Counted from the stretch's first letter, positions 9,667-18,833 are shown. The stretch: 64,000 bases of DNA from an uncultured Litoreibacter sp. (GCA_947493265.1 CANLQL010000004.1:558001-622000), one strand, 5' to 3'. Made by a program: numbers and translations. Notes: generated from the letters alone by a model not told the origin.

Positions 9667-11400
9667 ATGCGCAAGTATCTGCTCTCCGCGACCGCGGCTG
9701 TTGCCGTCATCGCGGGGTCTGGAACTGCTTTTGCTGATGCAGCGGCAGCTCAGAAATGGATTGATCAAGAATTCCAGCCGTCGACACTTTCGAAAGCCGA
9801 TCAAATGGCCGAAATGGAGTGGTTCATCAACGCCGCTCAGCCATATGCTGGCATGGAAGTGAACGTTTTGTCGGAAGGCATTCCGACACACGGCTACGAG
9901 TCAGAAGTTCTGACAAAGGCGTTTGAGGAAATCACTGGCATTAAAGTGAACCACCAAATCCTAGGCGAAGGCGAAGTCGTCCAAGCTGTACAAACACAGA
10001 TGCAAACCCAGCGGAACCTCTACGACGGCTACGTCAACGATTCCGACTTGATCGGGACGCACTCGCGTCTGCAACTGGCCTACAATCTGACAGAACAAAT
10101 GGCAGGTGATTGGGCGGAAACCACGTCGCCAACACTTGATCTGGAAGACTTCATGGGCATCCAGTTCACAACGGGGCCGGATGGCAACTTGTATCAATTG
10201 CCTGATCAGCAGTTCGCGAACCTTTACTGGTTCCGCAAAGACTGGTTTGACGACGAGGCCAACAAGGCCGCATTCAAAGAAAAGTACGGCTACGAGCTTG
10301 GTGTTCCGGTCAACTGGTCGGCCTATGAAGATATCGCTGATTTCTTCTCCAATGACGTGAAAGAAGTCGACGGCACGCGCATTTATGGTCACATGGACTA
10401 CGGCAAGCGGGCACCTGACCTTGGTTGGCGGATGACAGATGCTTGGCTGTCCATGGCAGGCACTGGGTCCAAAGGCGAACCGAACGGCGTTCCGATCGAC
10501 GAATGGGGTATTCGCATGGAAGCGGGGTCTTGTAACCCAGCCGGTGCCTCTGTTTCACGTGGTGGTGCTGCAAACGGCCCAGCGGCTGTTTATGCGATCC
10601 GCAAATGGGATGAATGGCTGCGGAACTACGCCCCACCCGGTGCGGCTTCGTTTGACTTCTATCAGTCACTGCCTGCACTTTCCCAAGGCAACGTGGCCCA
10701 GCAGATCTTCTGGTACACAGCGTTCACTGCAGACATGGTGAAACCGCAGGCTGAAGGCAACAATACAGTGGACGCCGATGGCAACCCACTGTGGCGCATG
10801 GCCCCTAGCCCGCACGGCCCGTATTGGGAAGAAGGTCAGAAAGTGGGTTATCAGGATGTTGGATCCTGGACCTTCCTGAAGTCGACACCTTCTGATCGCG
10901 CCCAGGCTGCATGGCTTTACGCACAGTTCGTGACATCCAAAACGGTTGACGTGAAGAAATCCCATGTGGGTCTGACCTTCACCCGTGACAGCACAGTGAA
11001 CCACGAAAGCTTCACAGAGCGTGCGCCAAAACTGGGCGGTCTTGTTGAGTTCTATCGCTCCCCTGATCGGGTGGCATGGTCGCCAACCGGCATCAACGTT
11101 CCGGATTATCCGAAGCTGGCCCAAATCTGGTGGCAGCAAATCGGTGACGTGAACTCTGGTGCGTTCACACCTCAACAGGCGATGGATCGTCTGGCCGAGG
11201 AAATGGACATCACGATGGCACGGATGCAAGCAGCTGACGAGAGCGCTGGCGTCTATGGTGGCTGTGGCCCACGCCTGAACGAGGAAAAAGACGCCTCCGA
11301 ATGGCTTGGCAAAGGTGGTGCCAAAGCGAAGCTGGACAATGAAAAACCGCAAGGCGAGACCGTCAACTACGACGATCTGGTCGCACGGTGGAACCAGTAA
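9667..11400 (+). CDS. glpV: ABC transporter substrate-binding protein, glycerol type (GlpV-like)
   Basis: Periplasmic binding protein of about 577 residues, large for the class but normal for the rhizobial glycerol importer GlpV. GGGAGGAG precedes the ATG at 9667; an upstream ATG at 9652 is less likely. The signal peptide ends AFADA. The mature protein has the sugar/polyol-binding pattern QFANLYWFRKDWF and GVPVNWSAYEDIADFF. It is the first gene of a six-gene operon whose composition (binding protein, two ATPases, two permeases, DUF2160 protein) matches the glpVSTPQU glycerol uptake systems of rhizobia. No glpK or glpD lies within the window, so the substrate is assigned by similarity of layout. 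Confidence 0.82.
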   Translation: MRKYLLSATAAVAVIAGSGTAFADAAAAQKWIDQEFQPSTLSKADQMAEMEWFINAAQPYAGMEVNVLSEGIPTHGYESEVLTKAFEEITGIKVNHQILGEGEVVQAVQTQMQTQRNLYDGYVNDSDLIGTHSRLQLAYNLTEQMAGDWAETTSPTLDLEDFMGIQFTTGPDGNLYQLPDQQFANLYWFRKDWFDDEANKAAFKEKYGYELGVPVNWSAYEDIADFFSNDVKEVDGTRIYGHMDYGKRAPDLGWRMTDAWLSMAGTGSKGEPNGVPIDEWGIRMEAGSCNPAGASVSRGGAANGPAAVYAIRKWDEWLRNYAPPGAASFDFYQSLPALSQGNVAQQIFWYTAFTADMVKPQAEGNNTVDADGNPLWRMAPSPHGPYWEEGQKVGYQDVGSWTFLKSTPSDRAQAAWLYAQFVTSKTVDVKKSHVGLTFTRDSTVNHESFTERAPKLGGLVEFYRSPDRVAWSPTGINVPDYPKLAQIWWQQIGDVNSGAFTPQQAMDRLAEEMDITMARMQAADESAGVYGGCGPRLNEEKDASEWLGKGGAKAKLDNEKPQGETVNYDDLVARWNQ

Positions 11401-11405
11401 AATAA

Positions 11406-11475
11406 GGTTGGCCCCTAGCTTTTGGGGGCCAGCTCATTGGTCGAAGTTACTTCCTGAGCTTCGACCAACCTTTTT
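11406..11475 (+). promoter_or_regulatory. Tandem stem-loops between binding protein and ATPase genes
   Basis: Two hairpins follow the glpV stop. GGCCCC pairs with GGGGCC. Then TTGGTCGAAG (11437-11446) pairs perfectly with CTTCGACCAA (11459-11468) and is followed by CCTTTTT. In addition GGTTGG (11406-11411) can pair with CCAACC (11465-11470), which competes with the second stem. This fits a partial terminator that keeps the binding protein in excess, or a conditional attenuator. Confidence 0.65.
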
Positions 11476-11490
11476 CGGGGCGGGAAACAC

Positions 11491-12555
11491 ATGGTTTTAG
11501 AGTTGAAAGAGGCCACAAAGGTGGTCCGTGGGATAACCCATATCAAGCCGACATCTTTGAAACTGGAGCCAGGGCATTTCAACGTGCTTTTGGGGCAGAC
11601 TGGTTCCGGCAAGACGTCCTTGATCAAGCTGATGGCAGGTTTGGACCCGTTGGCATCGGGTCAGATATTCCTTGATGGTCAAGACGTATCAGCGCTGTCG
11701 ACCCAGAAGCGCAATATCAGCTTGGTCCACCAGTTCTTCGTGAACTACCCACATATGACAGTCTTTGAAAACATCGCCTCCCCCTTGCGGGTAGCAGGCA
11801 TGGCCAAATCCGAACTTGAGGCGCGTGTGCAGGAGGCGGCAGACATCTTGCAGCTTGGTCCGATGCTTAAGCGTCGCCCACAAGAACTTAGCGGCGGGCA
11901 GCAACAACGCTGTGCGCTTGCGCGTGCAATTGCCAAAGAAAGCCGGGCCGTCTTCTTGGACGAACCATTGGCAAACCTAGACTACAAACTGCGCGAAGAA
12001 TTGCGGGAGCAATTGCCAGAACTCTTCGCTGGCCGAGGGGCCGTCGTCGTCTATGCAACTTCGGAGCCGGAAGAAGCTCTGCTTCTGGGTGGCAAAACCG
12101 CGTTGATGGATGATGGTGTTGTCACGCAATTCGGGACAACGTCAGATATTTACCGCAAGCCTGAAAACCTGACGGCGGCGCGCGTATTTTCCGACCCGCC
12201 CATCAATTCCGCCCAGATTGTAAAGTCAGGTCAGACCGCCAAGATGGAAACCGGTGTGAGTTGGGACCTAGATGGGGCAGCGGCAAACTTGCCTGATGGA
12301 CCCTATATTGTCGCGGTGCGTCCGCACCACGTGACGCCATTCTCTGTTTCTGCAAGCGATGTCGCGATGGATGGAACTGTTCTTGTGACCGAACTTTCGG
12401 GGTCAGAATCCAGCGCACATTTTCAGCTAGGGGGCGACGGATGGGTTTCTCTAGCGCATGGCGTTCATCCCTACGAGATCGGCGAAAATCATCGATTTTT
12501 CATGGATCCCAGCAAAGCGTTCTACTTTGCCCCTGACGGGAGGCTCGTAGCCTGA
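11491..12555 (+). CDS. glpS: ABC transporter ATP-binding protein (GlpS-like)
   Basis: First of two ATPase subunits, 354 residues. The Walker A segment is LGQTGSGKTSL, the signature is canonical LSGGQQQRCALARA, and Walker B is AVFLDEPLANLD. The H-loop position reads YATSEPEEAL, so the usual His is replaced by Ser. A C-terminal regulatory region of about 110 residues is of the MalK/TOBE kind. The stop overlaps the start of the next gene (TGATG), which indicates translational coupling. With its partner it should form a heterodimer that powers the permease pair encoded downstream. Confidence 0.88.
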   Translation: MVLELKEATKVVRGITHIKPTSLKLEPGHFNVLLGQTGSGKTSLIKLMAGLDPLASGQIFLDGQDVSALSTQKRNISLVHQFFVNYPHMTVFENIASPLRVAGMAKSELEARVQEAADILQLGPMLKRRPQELSGGQQQRCALARAIAKESRAVFLDEPLANLDYKLREELREQLPELFAGRGAVVVYATSEPEEALLLGGKTALMDDGVVTQFGTTSDIYRKPENLTAARVFSDPPINSAQIVKSGQTAKMETGVSWDLDGAAANLPDGPYIVAVRPHHVTPFSVSASDVAMDGTVLVTELSGSESSAHFQLGGDGWVSLAHGVHPYEIGENHRFFMDPSKAFYFAPDGRLVA

Positions 12556-13628
12556 TGGCAAAGATCACCTTATCAAACCTCCGCCACTCCTATTTGCCCA
12601 ACCCGAAAAGCGCGGAGGACTTCGCGCTCAAGGAAATTGATCTGGATTGGGAGGATGGCGGGGCTTATGCCCTTCTCGGTCCATCTGGCTGTGGTAAATC
12701 CACGTTGTTGAACATCATATCCGGATTGTTGACGCCATCAGAGGGTCGCATCTTGTTTGATGATCGCGACGTGACTGACTTGCCGCCTGATCAGCGCAAC
12801 ATTGCACAGGTATTTCAGTTCCCGGTCATCTACGACACGATGACGGTGCGCGACAACCTTGCGTTCCCGCTGCGAAACCGTGGCGTCGCCGATGCTAGGA
12901 TCGCGGAACGCGTCGCCGAAATTGCAGCGATGCTGGAAGTTGAAGACATGCTTGATGTTCGCGCATCGCATTTGTCCCCTGACAACAAACAGAAGATCTC
13001 CATGGGGCGCGGGCTGGTACGCGATGATGTGAATGTTGTTATGTTTGATGAGCCTCTGACGGTGATCGACCCGCATTTGAAATGGAAGCTGCGTTCAAAG
13101 CTCAAAGAGCTGCACCAACGTGTTCGGGCAACGATGATTTACGTCACCCATGACCAGACCGAGGCTTTGACCTTTGCGGATCAAGTCGTGGTGATGCAAG
13201 ACGGTGAGGTTGTTCAGATCGGCACGCCTGTGGAACTGTTTGAACGTCCACAACACACCTTTGTCGGCCACTTCATCGGCTCCCCCGGCATGAACGTCTT
13301 GCCTGTTGTTGAAACTGATGGGCGCGTGACATTCGAAGGTCAGGTCGTCGCAGTTGAAGGCAAAGTCAGCGGACAAGGTGGGGCAACCGAATTGGGGATC
13401 AGACCGGAATTCGTTTCCATCGCGGAGGCCGGATTGGAGGCGCGTGTGCGGAAAGTTTCAGACGTCGGACGTCATTCGGTCGTTGAGGTGATGGTTGGGG
13501 ATACACCCGTGAAAGCCGTCGTTGAAGGCGCTGTCCCAGTTCAGGGTGCGTCTGTCTTTCTAAACTTCGCCCAGGAACAGACCCGACTTTACCGCGACGG
13601 CTGGATCGCAACGGAGGTGTCCCCATGA
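12555..13628 (+). CDS. glpT: ABC transporter ATP-binding protein (GlpT-like)
   Basis: Second ATPase subunit, 357 residues. Walker A is LGPSGCGKSTL, Walker B is NVVMFDEPLTVID, and the H-loop is canonical VTHDQTEAL. The signature motif is degenerate, LSPDNKQKISMGR in place of LSGGQ. A TOBE-like region follows (about 280-350). The combination with the upstream partner gives one fully canonical ATP site and one degenerate site. It overlaps the neighbouring genes at both ends (TGATG before, ATGA after). This protein is unrelated to the secondary carrier of E. coli that bears the same symbol. Confidence 0.88.
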   Translation: MAKITLSNLRHSYLPNPKSAEDFALKEIDLDWEDGGAYALLGPSGCGKSTLLNIISGLLTPSEGRILFDDRDVTDLPPDQRNIAQVFQFPVIYDTMTVRDNLAFPLRNRGVADARIAERVAEIAAMLEVEDMLDVRASHLSPDNKQKISMGRGLVRDDVNVVMFDEPLTVIDPHLKWKLRSKLKELHQRVRATMIYVTHDQTEALTFADQVVVMQDGEVVQIGTPVELFERPQHTFVGHFIGSPGMNVLPVVETDGRVTFEGQVVAVEGKVSGQGGATELGIRPEFVSIAEAGLEARVRKVSDVGRHSVVEVMVGDTPVKAVVEGAVPVQGASVFLNFAQEQTRLYRDGWIATEVSP

Positions 13629-14488
13629 AGACGGAAAACCCAAAAGCCTGGTTCTTCGTGCTGCCGGTCCTGTTGCTGGTGGCGTTCAACGCGCTTGTTC
13701 CGATCATGACGGTGGTCAACTACTCCGTTCAGGAAACGTTCGGGAACAATGTTTTCTTCTGGCAAGGCCTTGATTGGTTCGAACAAATTCTTCGCTCAGA
13801 CCGGTTTCATGCAGCCCTTGGGCGGCAGTTCCTGTTCACATTTCTGATCCTGATTATCGAGGTCCCCTTGGGAATCATCATCGCCCTTTCGATGCCGCGA
13901 CAAGGCTTCTGGGTCCCGATCTGTCTGGTGACGATGGCGCTACCAATGCTGATCCCGTGGAACGTTGTCGGTGCCATGTGGAATATCTTCACACTGCCTG
14001 ATATCGGCCTGCTGGGCTATTTGATGAACCATACTTTGGGCATCAATTATGACATGACCCAAAATCCTTTTGCGGCTTGGGTGACGATCATCACGATGGA
14101 TGTATGGCACTGGACGTCGCTAGTCGTTCTTTTGTCTTACGCTGGCCTCGTATCGATCCCGGACGCGTATTACCAAGCAGCAAAAATCGACGGTGCCAGC
14201 CCTTGGAAAGTGTTTCGCTATATCCAATTGCCGAAGATGAAAACCGTGCTGACGATCGCAATCCTGCTGCGATTTATGGACAGTTTCAACATCTATACAG
14301 AACCCTTCGTTCTGACTGGCGGCGGGCCAGGAAATTCAACCACCTTGTTGTCAATCGACCTGGTAAAAATCGCCCTTGGCCAATTTGATCTGGGACCTGC
14401 TGCAGCGATGAGCTTGATCTACTTCGCAATCACGTTGCTGGTCAGCTGGCTGTTCTACACGCTTATGACAAAGGATGACGAACAATGA
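13625..14488 (+). CDS. glpP: ABC transporter permease (GlpP-like)
   Basis: Inner-membrane permease of 287 residues with six predicted helices. The binding-protein-dependent EAA loop lies around YYQAAKIDGASPWKVFRYIQLPKM. It starts within the stop of the preceding ATPase gene (ATGA) and overlaps the next permease gene in the same way. It forms the translocation pore with the downstream permease. Confidence 0.88.
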   Translation: MKTENPKAWFFVLPVLLLVAFNALVPIMTVVNYSVQETFGNNVFFWQGLDWFEQILRSDRFHAALGRQFLFTFLILIIEVPLGIIIALSMPRQGFWVPICLVTMALPMLIPWNVVGAMWNIFTLPDIGLLGYLMNHTLGINYDMTQNPFAAWVTIITMDVWHWTSLVVLLSYAGLVSIPDAYYQAAKIDGASPWKVFRYIQLPKMKTVLTIAILLRFMDSFNIYTEPFVLTGGGPGNSTTLLSIDLVKIALGQFDLGPAAAMSLIYFAITLLVSWLFYTLMTKDDEQ

Positions 14489-15282
14489 AAAAACGTTCCC
14501 TCATTCCGATCCTCTATATCGCCTTTCTGATGCTGCCGATCTACTGGCTGGTGGCGATGAGTTTCAAAACAACTCAAGAGATACTGGGCGGGTTCAGCCT
14601 GTTTCCACAAACATTCACATTGGACAATTACCGGGTGATCTTCACTGATCCGACTTGGTACTGGGGCTATATCAACTCGATCATTTACGTGTCGTTGAAC
14701 ACGGTGATTTCGGTCTGCGTGGCGCTCCCGGCGGCTTATGCTTTCTCCCGCTACCGCTTTCTGGGTGACAAGCAGCTTTTCTTCTGGTTGCTGACCAACC
14801 GGATGGCACCCGCTGCCGTTTTTGCGCTGCCATTCTTTCAGCTATATTCGTCAGTCGGGTTGTTTGATACCCATCTTGCCGTTGCACTCGCACATTGCCT
14901 GTTCAACATTCCATTGGCCGTCTGGATCTTGGAAGGCTTCATGGGCGGCGTTCCGAAGGAGTTGGATGAAACGGCCTATGTCGATGGCTATTCCTTCCCG
15001 CGCTTCTTCGTCACGATCTTTTTGCCAACGATCAAAGCCGGGGTCGGCGTTGCCGCGTTCTTCTGCTTCATGTTCTCTTGGGTCGAACTACTGCTGGCAA
15101 AGACCCTGACGGCGGTTGCGGCCAAACCGATCGCCGCAACGATGACGAAGACGGCGTCATCTGCCGGCTATGAACTTGGACTGCTGGCTGCGGCAGGGAC
15201 GTTAACAATTATTCCAGGTGCCATCGTGATTTACTTTGTCCGTAACTACATCGCCAAGGGCTTCGCCCTGGGGAGGGTCTGA
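14485..15282 (+). CDS. glpQ: ABC transporter permease (GlpQ-like)
   Basis: Second permease of the importer, 265 residues and six helices. The EAA loop is around ELDETAYVDGYSFPRFFVTIFLP, in which Asp/Glu replaces the first Ala of the motif. The start is an ATGA overlap with the upstream permease gene. A short basic C-terminus follows the last helix. This protein is not the glycerophosphodiesterase of the same symbol in E. coli. Confidence 0.88.
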   Translation: MKKRSLIPILYIAFLMLPIYWLVAMSFKTTQEILGGFSLFPQTFTLDNYRVIFTDPTWYWGYINSIIYVSLNTVISVCVALPAAYAFSRYRFLGDKQLFFWLLTNRMAPAAVFALPFFQLYSSVGLFDTHLAVALAHCLFNIPLAVWILEGFMGGVPKELDETAYVDGYSFPRFFVTIFLPTIKAGVGVAAFFCFMFSWVELLLAKTLTAVAAKPIAATMTKTASSAGYELGLLAAAGTLTIIPGAIVIYFVRNYIAKGFALGRV

Positions 15283-15683
15283 TGCGCAAGTTGTTTGCCG
15301 TGTTCGCATTCTTCGCAGCCAACTCTGCCCAGGCGCAGGGTTGGGGCAATGTCGCCAAGAAGGAAGAAGAAACAGGATTCTCCTGGACCGCTCCGCTTTG
15401 GCCGTCATTCTGGATGGCCTGGACCCCGGCGACGTTCTTCCTGTTCTGCGGAATCTTTGGTGCCATAGCCATAATCGGTGTTTTGGAAGGTTTCAAATAC
15501 CGCGACGGGCTTGAGCGGAAAGGCGTTCTTGGACTGACAACCACGCTGGGTGACCGGCTGTTCATTTCGCTGCTTGGAACGGCCTATATCTTCCTTGCTT
15601 GGTTGGGACTTGTTGGGCAACCGCTTTGGTGGCCGCTTGCGATTTCCGCCGGTTGGGCGATTTTTTGTTTCAGGAAAGTTTAA
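15282..15683 (+). CDS. glpU: DUF2160 family membrane protein (GlpU-like)
   Basis: Small inner-membrane protein of 133 residues with a signal-peptide-like N-terminus ending AQAQ and about three further helices. A tryptophan-rich segment reads FSWTAPLWPSFWMAWTP. DUF2160 proteins are regular last members of glycerol-type ABC operons; their role is not known to me. Translation is coupled to the upstream permease by a TGATG overlap. Confidence 0.8.
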   Translation: MRKLFAVFAFFAANSAQAQGWGNVAKKEEETGFSWTAPLWPSFWMAWTPATFFLFCGIFGAIAIIGVLEGFKYRDGLERKGVLGLTTTLGDRLFISLLGTAYIFLAWLGLVGQPLWWPLAISAGWAIFCFRKV

Positions 15684-15718
15684 GATTTTGCTTTGGATTA
15701 CGAATCGGGTGCGGTTAA

Positions 15719-15740
15719 CTCACTTGGTGTAAAAAGTGAG
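15719..15740. promoter_or_regulatory. Inverted repeat upstream of blaI-like gene (candidate operator)
   Basis: CTCACTT and AAGTGAG form a perfect 7-bp dyad with an 8-nt spacer, 18 bp before the BlaI-family start. BlaI/MecI repressors usually bind dyads of this kind at their own promoter. No second copy was found by eye near the neighbouring cluster. Confidence 0.5.
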
Positions 15741-15757
15741 CGGTTGCCCAGGATGGA

Positions 15758-16156
15758 ATGGCGATGAAAAAGAAAAAAAGTGAATTGCTGACCGAGGTCG
15801 AACTGGAGTTTATGAACGAACTTTGGGCCTTGGGCGAGGGAACTGTACGTGACGTGCTGGACGAACTGCCAGACAGTCGCAACCTCGCCTATACCTCCGG
15901 CGCGACGATCCTGCGCATTCTGGAACAAAAAGCATTCGTCACCAGTCGGAAGGCAGGCAAAAGCCATGTCTACAAACCGACTTTGGCAAAAGATGCTTAT
16001 CAATCACGCTCGCTGAAAAACCTGTCGGTCAAATTGTTTGACGATACGCCCGCATCGCTTGTGGCCCGTCTCGTAAATGATGACGAATTGACAGAAGAAG
16101 CGTTGGGGCAAATCCGGGCAATTGTTGATCGGAGGTTGAAAAATGATAGCGGGTGA
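15758..16156 (+). CDS. BlaI/MecI/CopY family transcriptional repressor
   Basis: A 132-residue winged-helix repressor. The N-terminal DNA-binding half contains LTEVELEFMNELWALGEGTVRDVLDEL and YTSGATILRILEQKAFV, typical of PF03965. The C-terminal half (about 90-130) is the dimer part, LVARLVNDDELTEEALGQI. The start could also be the second ATG at 15764. It overlaps the M56 peptidase gene by 14 bp, the usual arrangement for a repressor that is cleaved or released on a membrane-peptidase signal. No beta-lactamase gene is close by, so the regulated target is unknown. Confidence 0.85.
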   Translation: MAMKKKKSELLTEVELEFMNELWALGEGTVRDVLDELPDSRNLAYTSGATILRILEQKAFVTSRKAGKSHVYKPTLAKDAYQSRSLKNLSVKLFDDTPASLVARLVNDDELTEEALGQIRAIVDRRLKNDSG

Positions 16157-17285
16157 AGCTCTGCTCGATGCATTCATTAATGCCAACATTCTGTTTTGTG
16201 TGGCATTTGCATTGTGGTTCCTGGTGCGCGGTGCGATGTGCCGGATAGGTTTGAAACACGACTACGGGACCCAGTTGCGGCTATTGAATGCTGTATTTAT
16301 TGCCATTGTCTGCGCGCCTTTCCTGGTTGCCGGGGTGAATGCGCTTCAAGGGTCTGGTGTTGCGAAAGGTGTGAACGTTAACCTTTCCGATATGGTAGTT
16401 TCCTACTACCTGAATGGCGGCCTAGAGATGAAAGCCTCCGATTTCGAAGGGCTTATCTTAATGCGGGATACGTTCATCCTGAACGTGATGAACGCAGATG
16501 GTTTTGTCGCAAACGCTGTGATTGCCACGTTTCTTGTGGGTGCAGGATTGGGCCTAATCCGCCTTGTCTACTCAATCTATTGCCTTTGGAGCATCGTCGA
16601 CGACAGCTACGATCTTCGGCGCATCGGTCGGGTCCGTATCCGGGTTTCAGACAGAACATTGGTCCCCTTTTCAACACGGGGTTTACGGAAATACTACGTT
16701 GTCATTCCGTCCCATATGCTTGGACAACATCATGAGTTGAAGGTCACGCTCGCGCATGAATTTCAGCATATTCGCCAAGGTGATCTTGAATGGGAAGTTC
16801 TTTTGGAAGCGCTAAAACCGCTGTTCTTCCTCAACCCGGCATTTCACGCATGGAAAAGGCAGGTGGAACATCTGCGGGAGCTAAATTGCGACAGCAAGAT
16901 CATGTCCAACGGGCGTATCGATGTCCGCGAATATTGCGAAACCCTTCTGTCAGTGTGTCAGCAAACTTTGCGGCGTGACCGGGCCTTCCTGATCGCCGTT
17001 CCAAAGGTCACTTTGGTTACAGCTGATCGTACGCCACTGCGGGAAGGAAAGAGCCTGCTGGAGCAAAGGATACTTTCGGTGCTCAGCGGTCGGCGCGTAA
17101 AACATCAAAGGTTGGTATTTGCGGCAACAGCTATCCCGCTGATCGCAGCAGTGGTTTTCACTTCGGTCGCCATTCAACGGCCAGGGGACTGGAGCCAGGA
17201 CAGGCTGATGTTGTCAACCGTGGTCAATCTAGACCGTCTGGATGAGATTAATCGTCTTTCAACGTTTGGCCGGATCAGAAACTAA
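16143..17285 (+). CDS. M56 family membrane metallopeptidase (BlaR1-like, no sensor domain)
   Basis: A 380-residue integral membrane zinc peptidase. Helices are predicted at about 8-30, 48-70, 120-150 and 310-330. The zinc site HEFQH is at 205-209, with a likely third ligand Glu246 in the RELNCD segment. After the last helix only about 45 residues remain, so the penicillin-binding sensor domain of true BlaR1 is absent. By family it should receive an envelope signal and cleave the repressor encoded just upstream. What it senses is not visible. Confidence 0.8.
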   Translation: MIAGEALLDAFINANILFCVAFALWFLVRGAMCRIGLKHDYGTQLRLLNAVFIAIVCAPFLVAGVNALQGSGVAKGVNVNLSDMVVSYYLNGGLEMKASDFEGLILMRDTFILNVMNADGFVANAVIATFLVGAGLGLIRLVYSIYCLWSIVDDSYDLRRIGRVRIRVSDRTLVPFSTRGLRKYYVVIPSHMLGQHHELKVTLAHEFQHIRQGDLEWEVLLEALKPLFFLNPAFHAWKRQVEHLRELNCDSKIMSNGRIDVREYCETLLSVCQQTLRRDRAFLIAVPKVTLVTADRTPLREGKSLLEQRILSVLSGRRVKHQRLVFAATAIPLIAAVVFTSVAIQRPGDWSQDRLMLSTVVNLDRLDEINRLSTFGRIRN

Positions 17286-17366
17286 CCTGAGCAGGCCTTT
17301 ACATCGTGCCGATCTGCGACTGGTCGCCGGAATTGTGGCTGTCGACTAGCGACAATGAACGAGGGC

Positions 17367-17399
17367 TTAAGGCGTTCTATCTGAAGAGGATCGCCTTAA
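17367..17399. terminator. Inverted repeat between convergent genes
   Basis: TTAAGGCG (17367-17374) and CGCCTTAA (17392-17399) form a perfect 8-bp stem around a 17-nt loop. The right arm includes the stop codon of the BamA-like gene. It may serve as a terminator for both the M56 gene and the convergent gene. Confidence 0.4.
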
Positions 17400-18728
17400 A
17401 ACTCGCTGCGGAAGGTAAGACCAAAAGCTTGTTTTTGGTCGTAGGTTTCTCCGCTGGACGACAGGGCCAAATAGCTTTCAAACGTCCCAAGCTGTGTTGC
17501 GACAGACAGGCCAATACCCGCAGACGTCCGGAACGCGCGGTCATCTATTAAAACACCCGTGGGCGCTGCGTTTGTGTCCACGCCCCAACTTGCACCGACA
17601 TCGCCAAAGATGAACGTCTCAAGGGTCGGGATGCGCGTGAAGATAGGCAATAGTAAGTCTGTACGTGCGACCGCAAAATGATTGCCGCCAAGGTTTGTCA
17701 CTTCGTCGACGCCCCCTGCCCCGCAGCCAACACAGACGTCTCGCGGGCTAACGGACCCGCGCTCAAATCCGCGCAGCGCAGCACCTCCCAAAAAGAACCG
17801 ATCTGTCGCAATTGGATTATCGCCCGATAAACCCGTCACTGTTCCAAGTTCAACACGACTTCTGAGAGCCAATCCTGACCCACCGATCGGCAGTTTGCCA
17901 AAGAAACTGAGTTTGCTCGTCGACAAATCAGTATCGCCACCCAACCCTGTGAAATCCTGATCAAAACGCACGGACCAGCTAGACCCACCTAGGCCCGGAC
18001 GACCTGCGAGATCTGACCCTGTAATCAGGCTGATGCCGACACCGGAAGACACCCGGCTACCGGCTTCTGATTGCAAGATATTCGACGCCGAAGCATCGAC
18101 ATTGTCCAACTCGTCCCAGCTGAGCGTGTAGCGAAATTCGCCACCGATCTGATCACCCAAACGGAAGTTGTAGTAAGGGCTTAGTGACGCGGTTTTGAAA
18201 TCAAATGCGTCATTGTCATAGGCGTAGTTTTCGAAGTTGAACCGAATTCCACCGCTGCGTTCGCCCCCCCCAGAAACGCGGAGAGCGATAGGACAGACCA
18301 AGTGTCTGGGCTTCTTGGGCAACTGAAGCCGTACCGCGGTATTCGGTTCCTTCACCGTGCACATCCAGAAGCAAAAATCCGAGGACACCAAGAATGCCGC
18401 TGTCGCTGTCATAGCCCAAACCAAATGTCAGGCCACCCGTGTACTCGGGCTCTTCGCGGACGGTTATGGTCAGGACGTCCCCTTGGGAAGTGATCCTGAC
18501 ATCGCGAAATTCGCCGGTAAATTCCAATGCCGCAGCCGCCGCGCGTAAATCCTCTACACCCAGCAGATCCCCGGTCTGCAAGCCTGAGGTCGCTAAAATG
18601 TCCTGATCCCGGAACCGGTCATTGCCATCGACAACAATCGTATTGAAGACACGAGGCTCCGGTGCAGCGTGAACAGGCTGGATAGTTACGATTGCAGTCA
18701 GAATAGCTGCGACCAAGTTCGATTTCAT
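17396..18728 (-). pseudogene. BamA/TamA-like outer membrane protein, frameshifted at a G8 tract
   Basis: Two overlapping frames together encode an Omp85-type protein of about 443 residues. The first (from ATG 18728) has a Sec signal peptide ending VHA, one POTRA-like domain (about 24-100, RVFNTIVVDGNDRFRD onward) and the first barrel strands. The second frame (up to 17396) gives the rest of the barrel, including GGAALRGFE, which corresponds to the family's RGF motif, and a terminal Phe. The frames meet at eight G residues on the coding strand (C8 at 18264-18271). Seven Gs would give a continuous FWGGERSGGIRF reading. This may be a sequencing error, a real loss or slippage-based on/off switching. 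It is divergent from the TolC-like gene and may be part of the same export system. Confidence 0.75.
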
Positions 18729-18809
18729 ACTCTGCCCTCGCGTCGTGGATCGGATCATTTGATGCTTTTTGATGCATTTGCGTACCCGATCCACAGAAAT
18801 TTTCCCAGA

Positions 18810-18833
18810 CTAGGAAGAAAAAAACTTTCCTAG
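18810..18833. promoter_or_regulatory. Inverted repeat in the BamA-like / TolC-like intergenic region
   Basis: CTAGGAA (18810-18816) and TTCCTAG (18827-18833) form a perfect 7-bp dyad, and AGACT-like flanks extend the symmetry. It sits about 80 bp upstream of the BamA-like start and 150 bp upstream of the TolC-like start. It is a candidate operator or promoter element for both transcripts. Confidence 0.4.
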
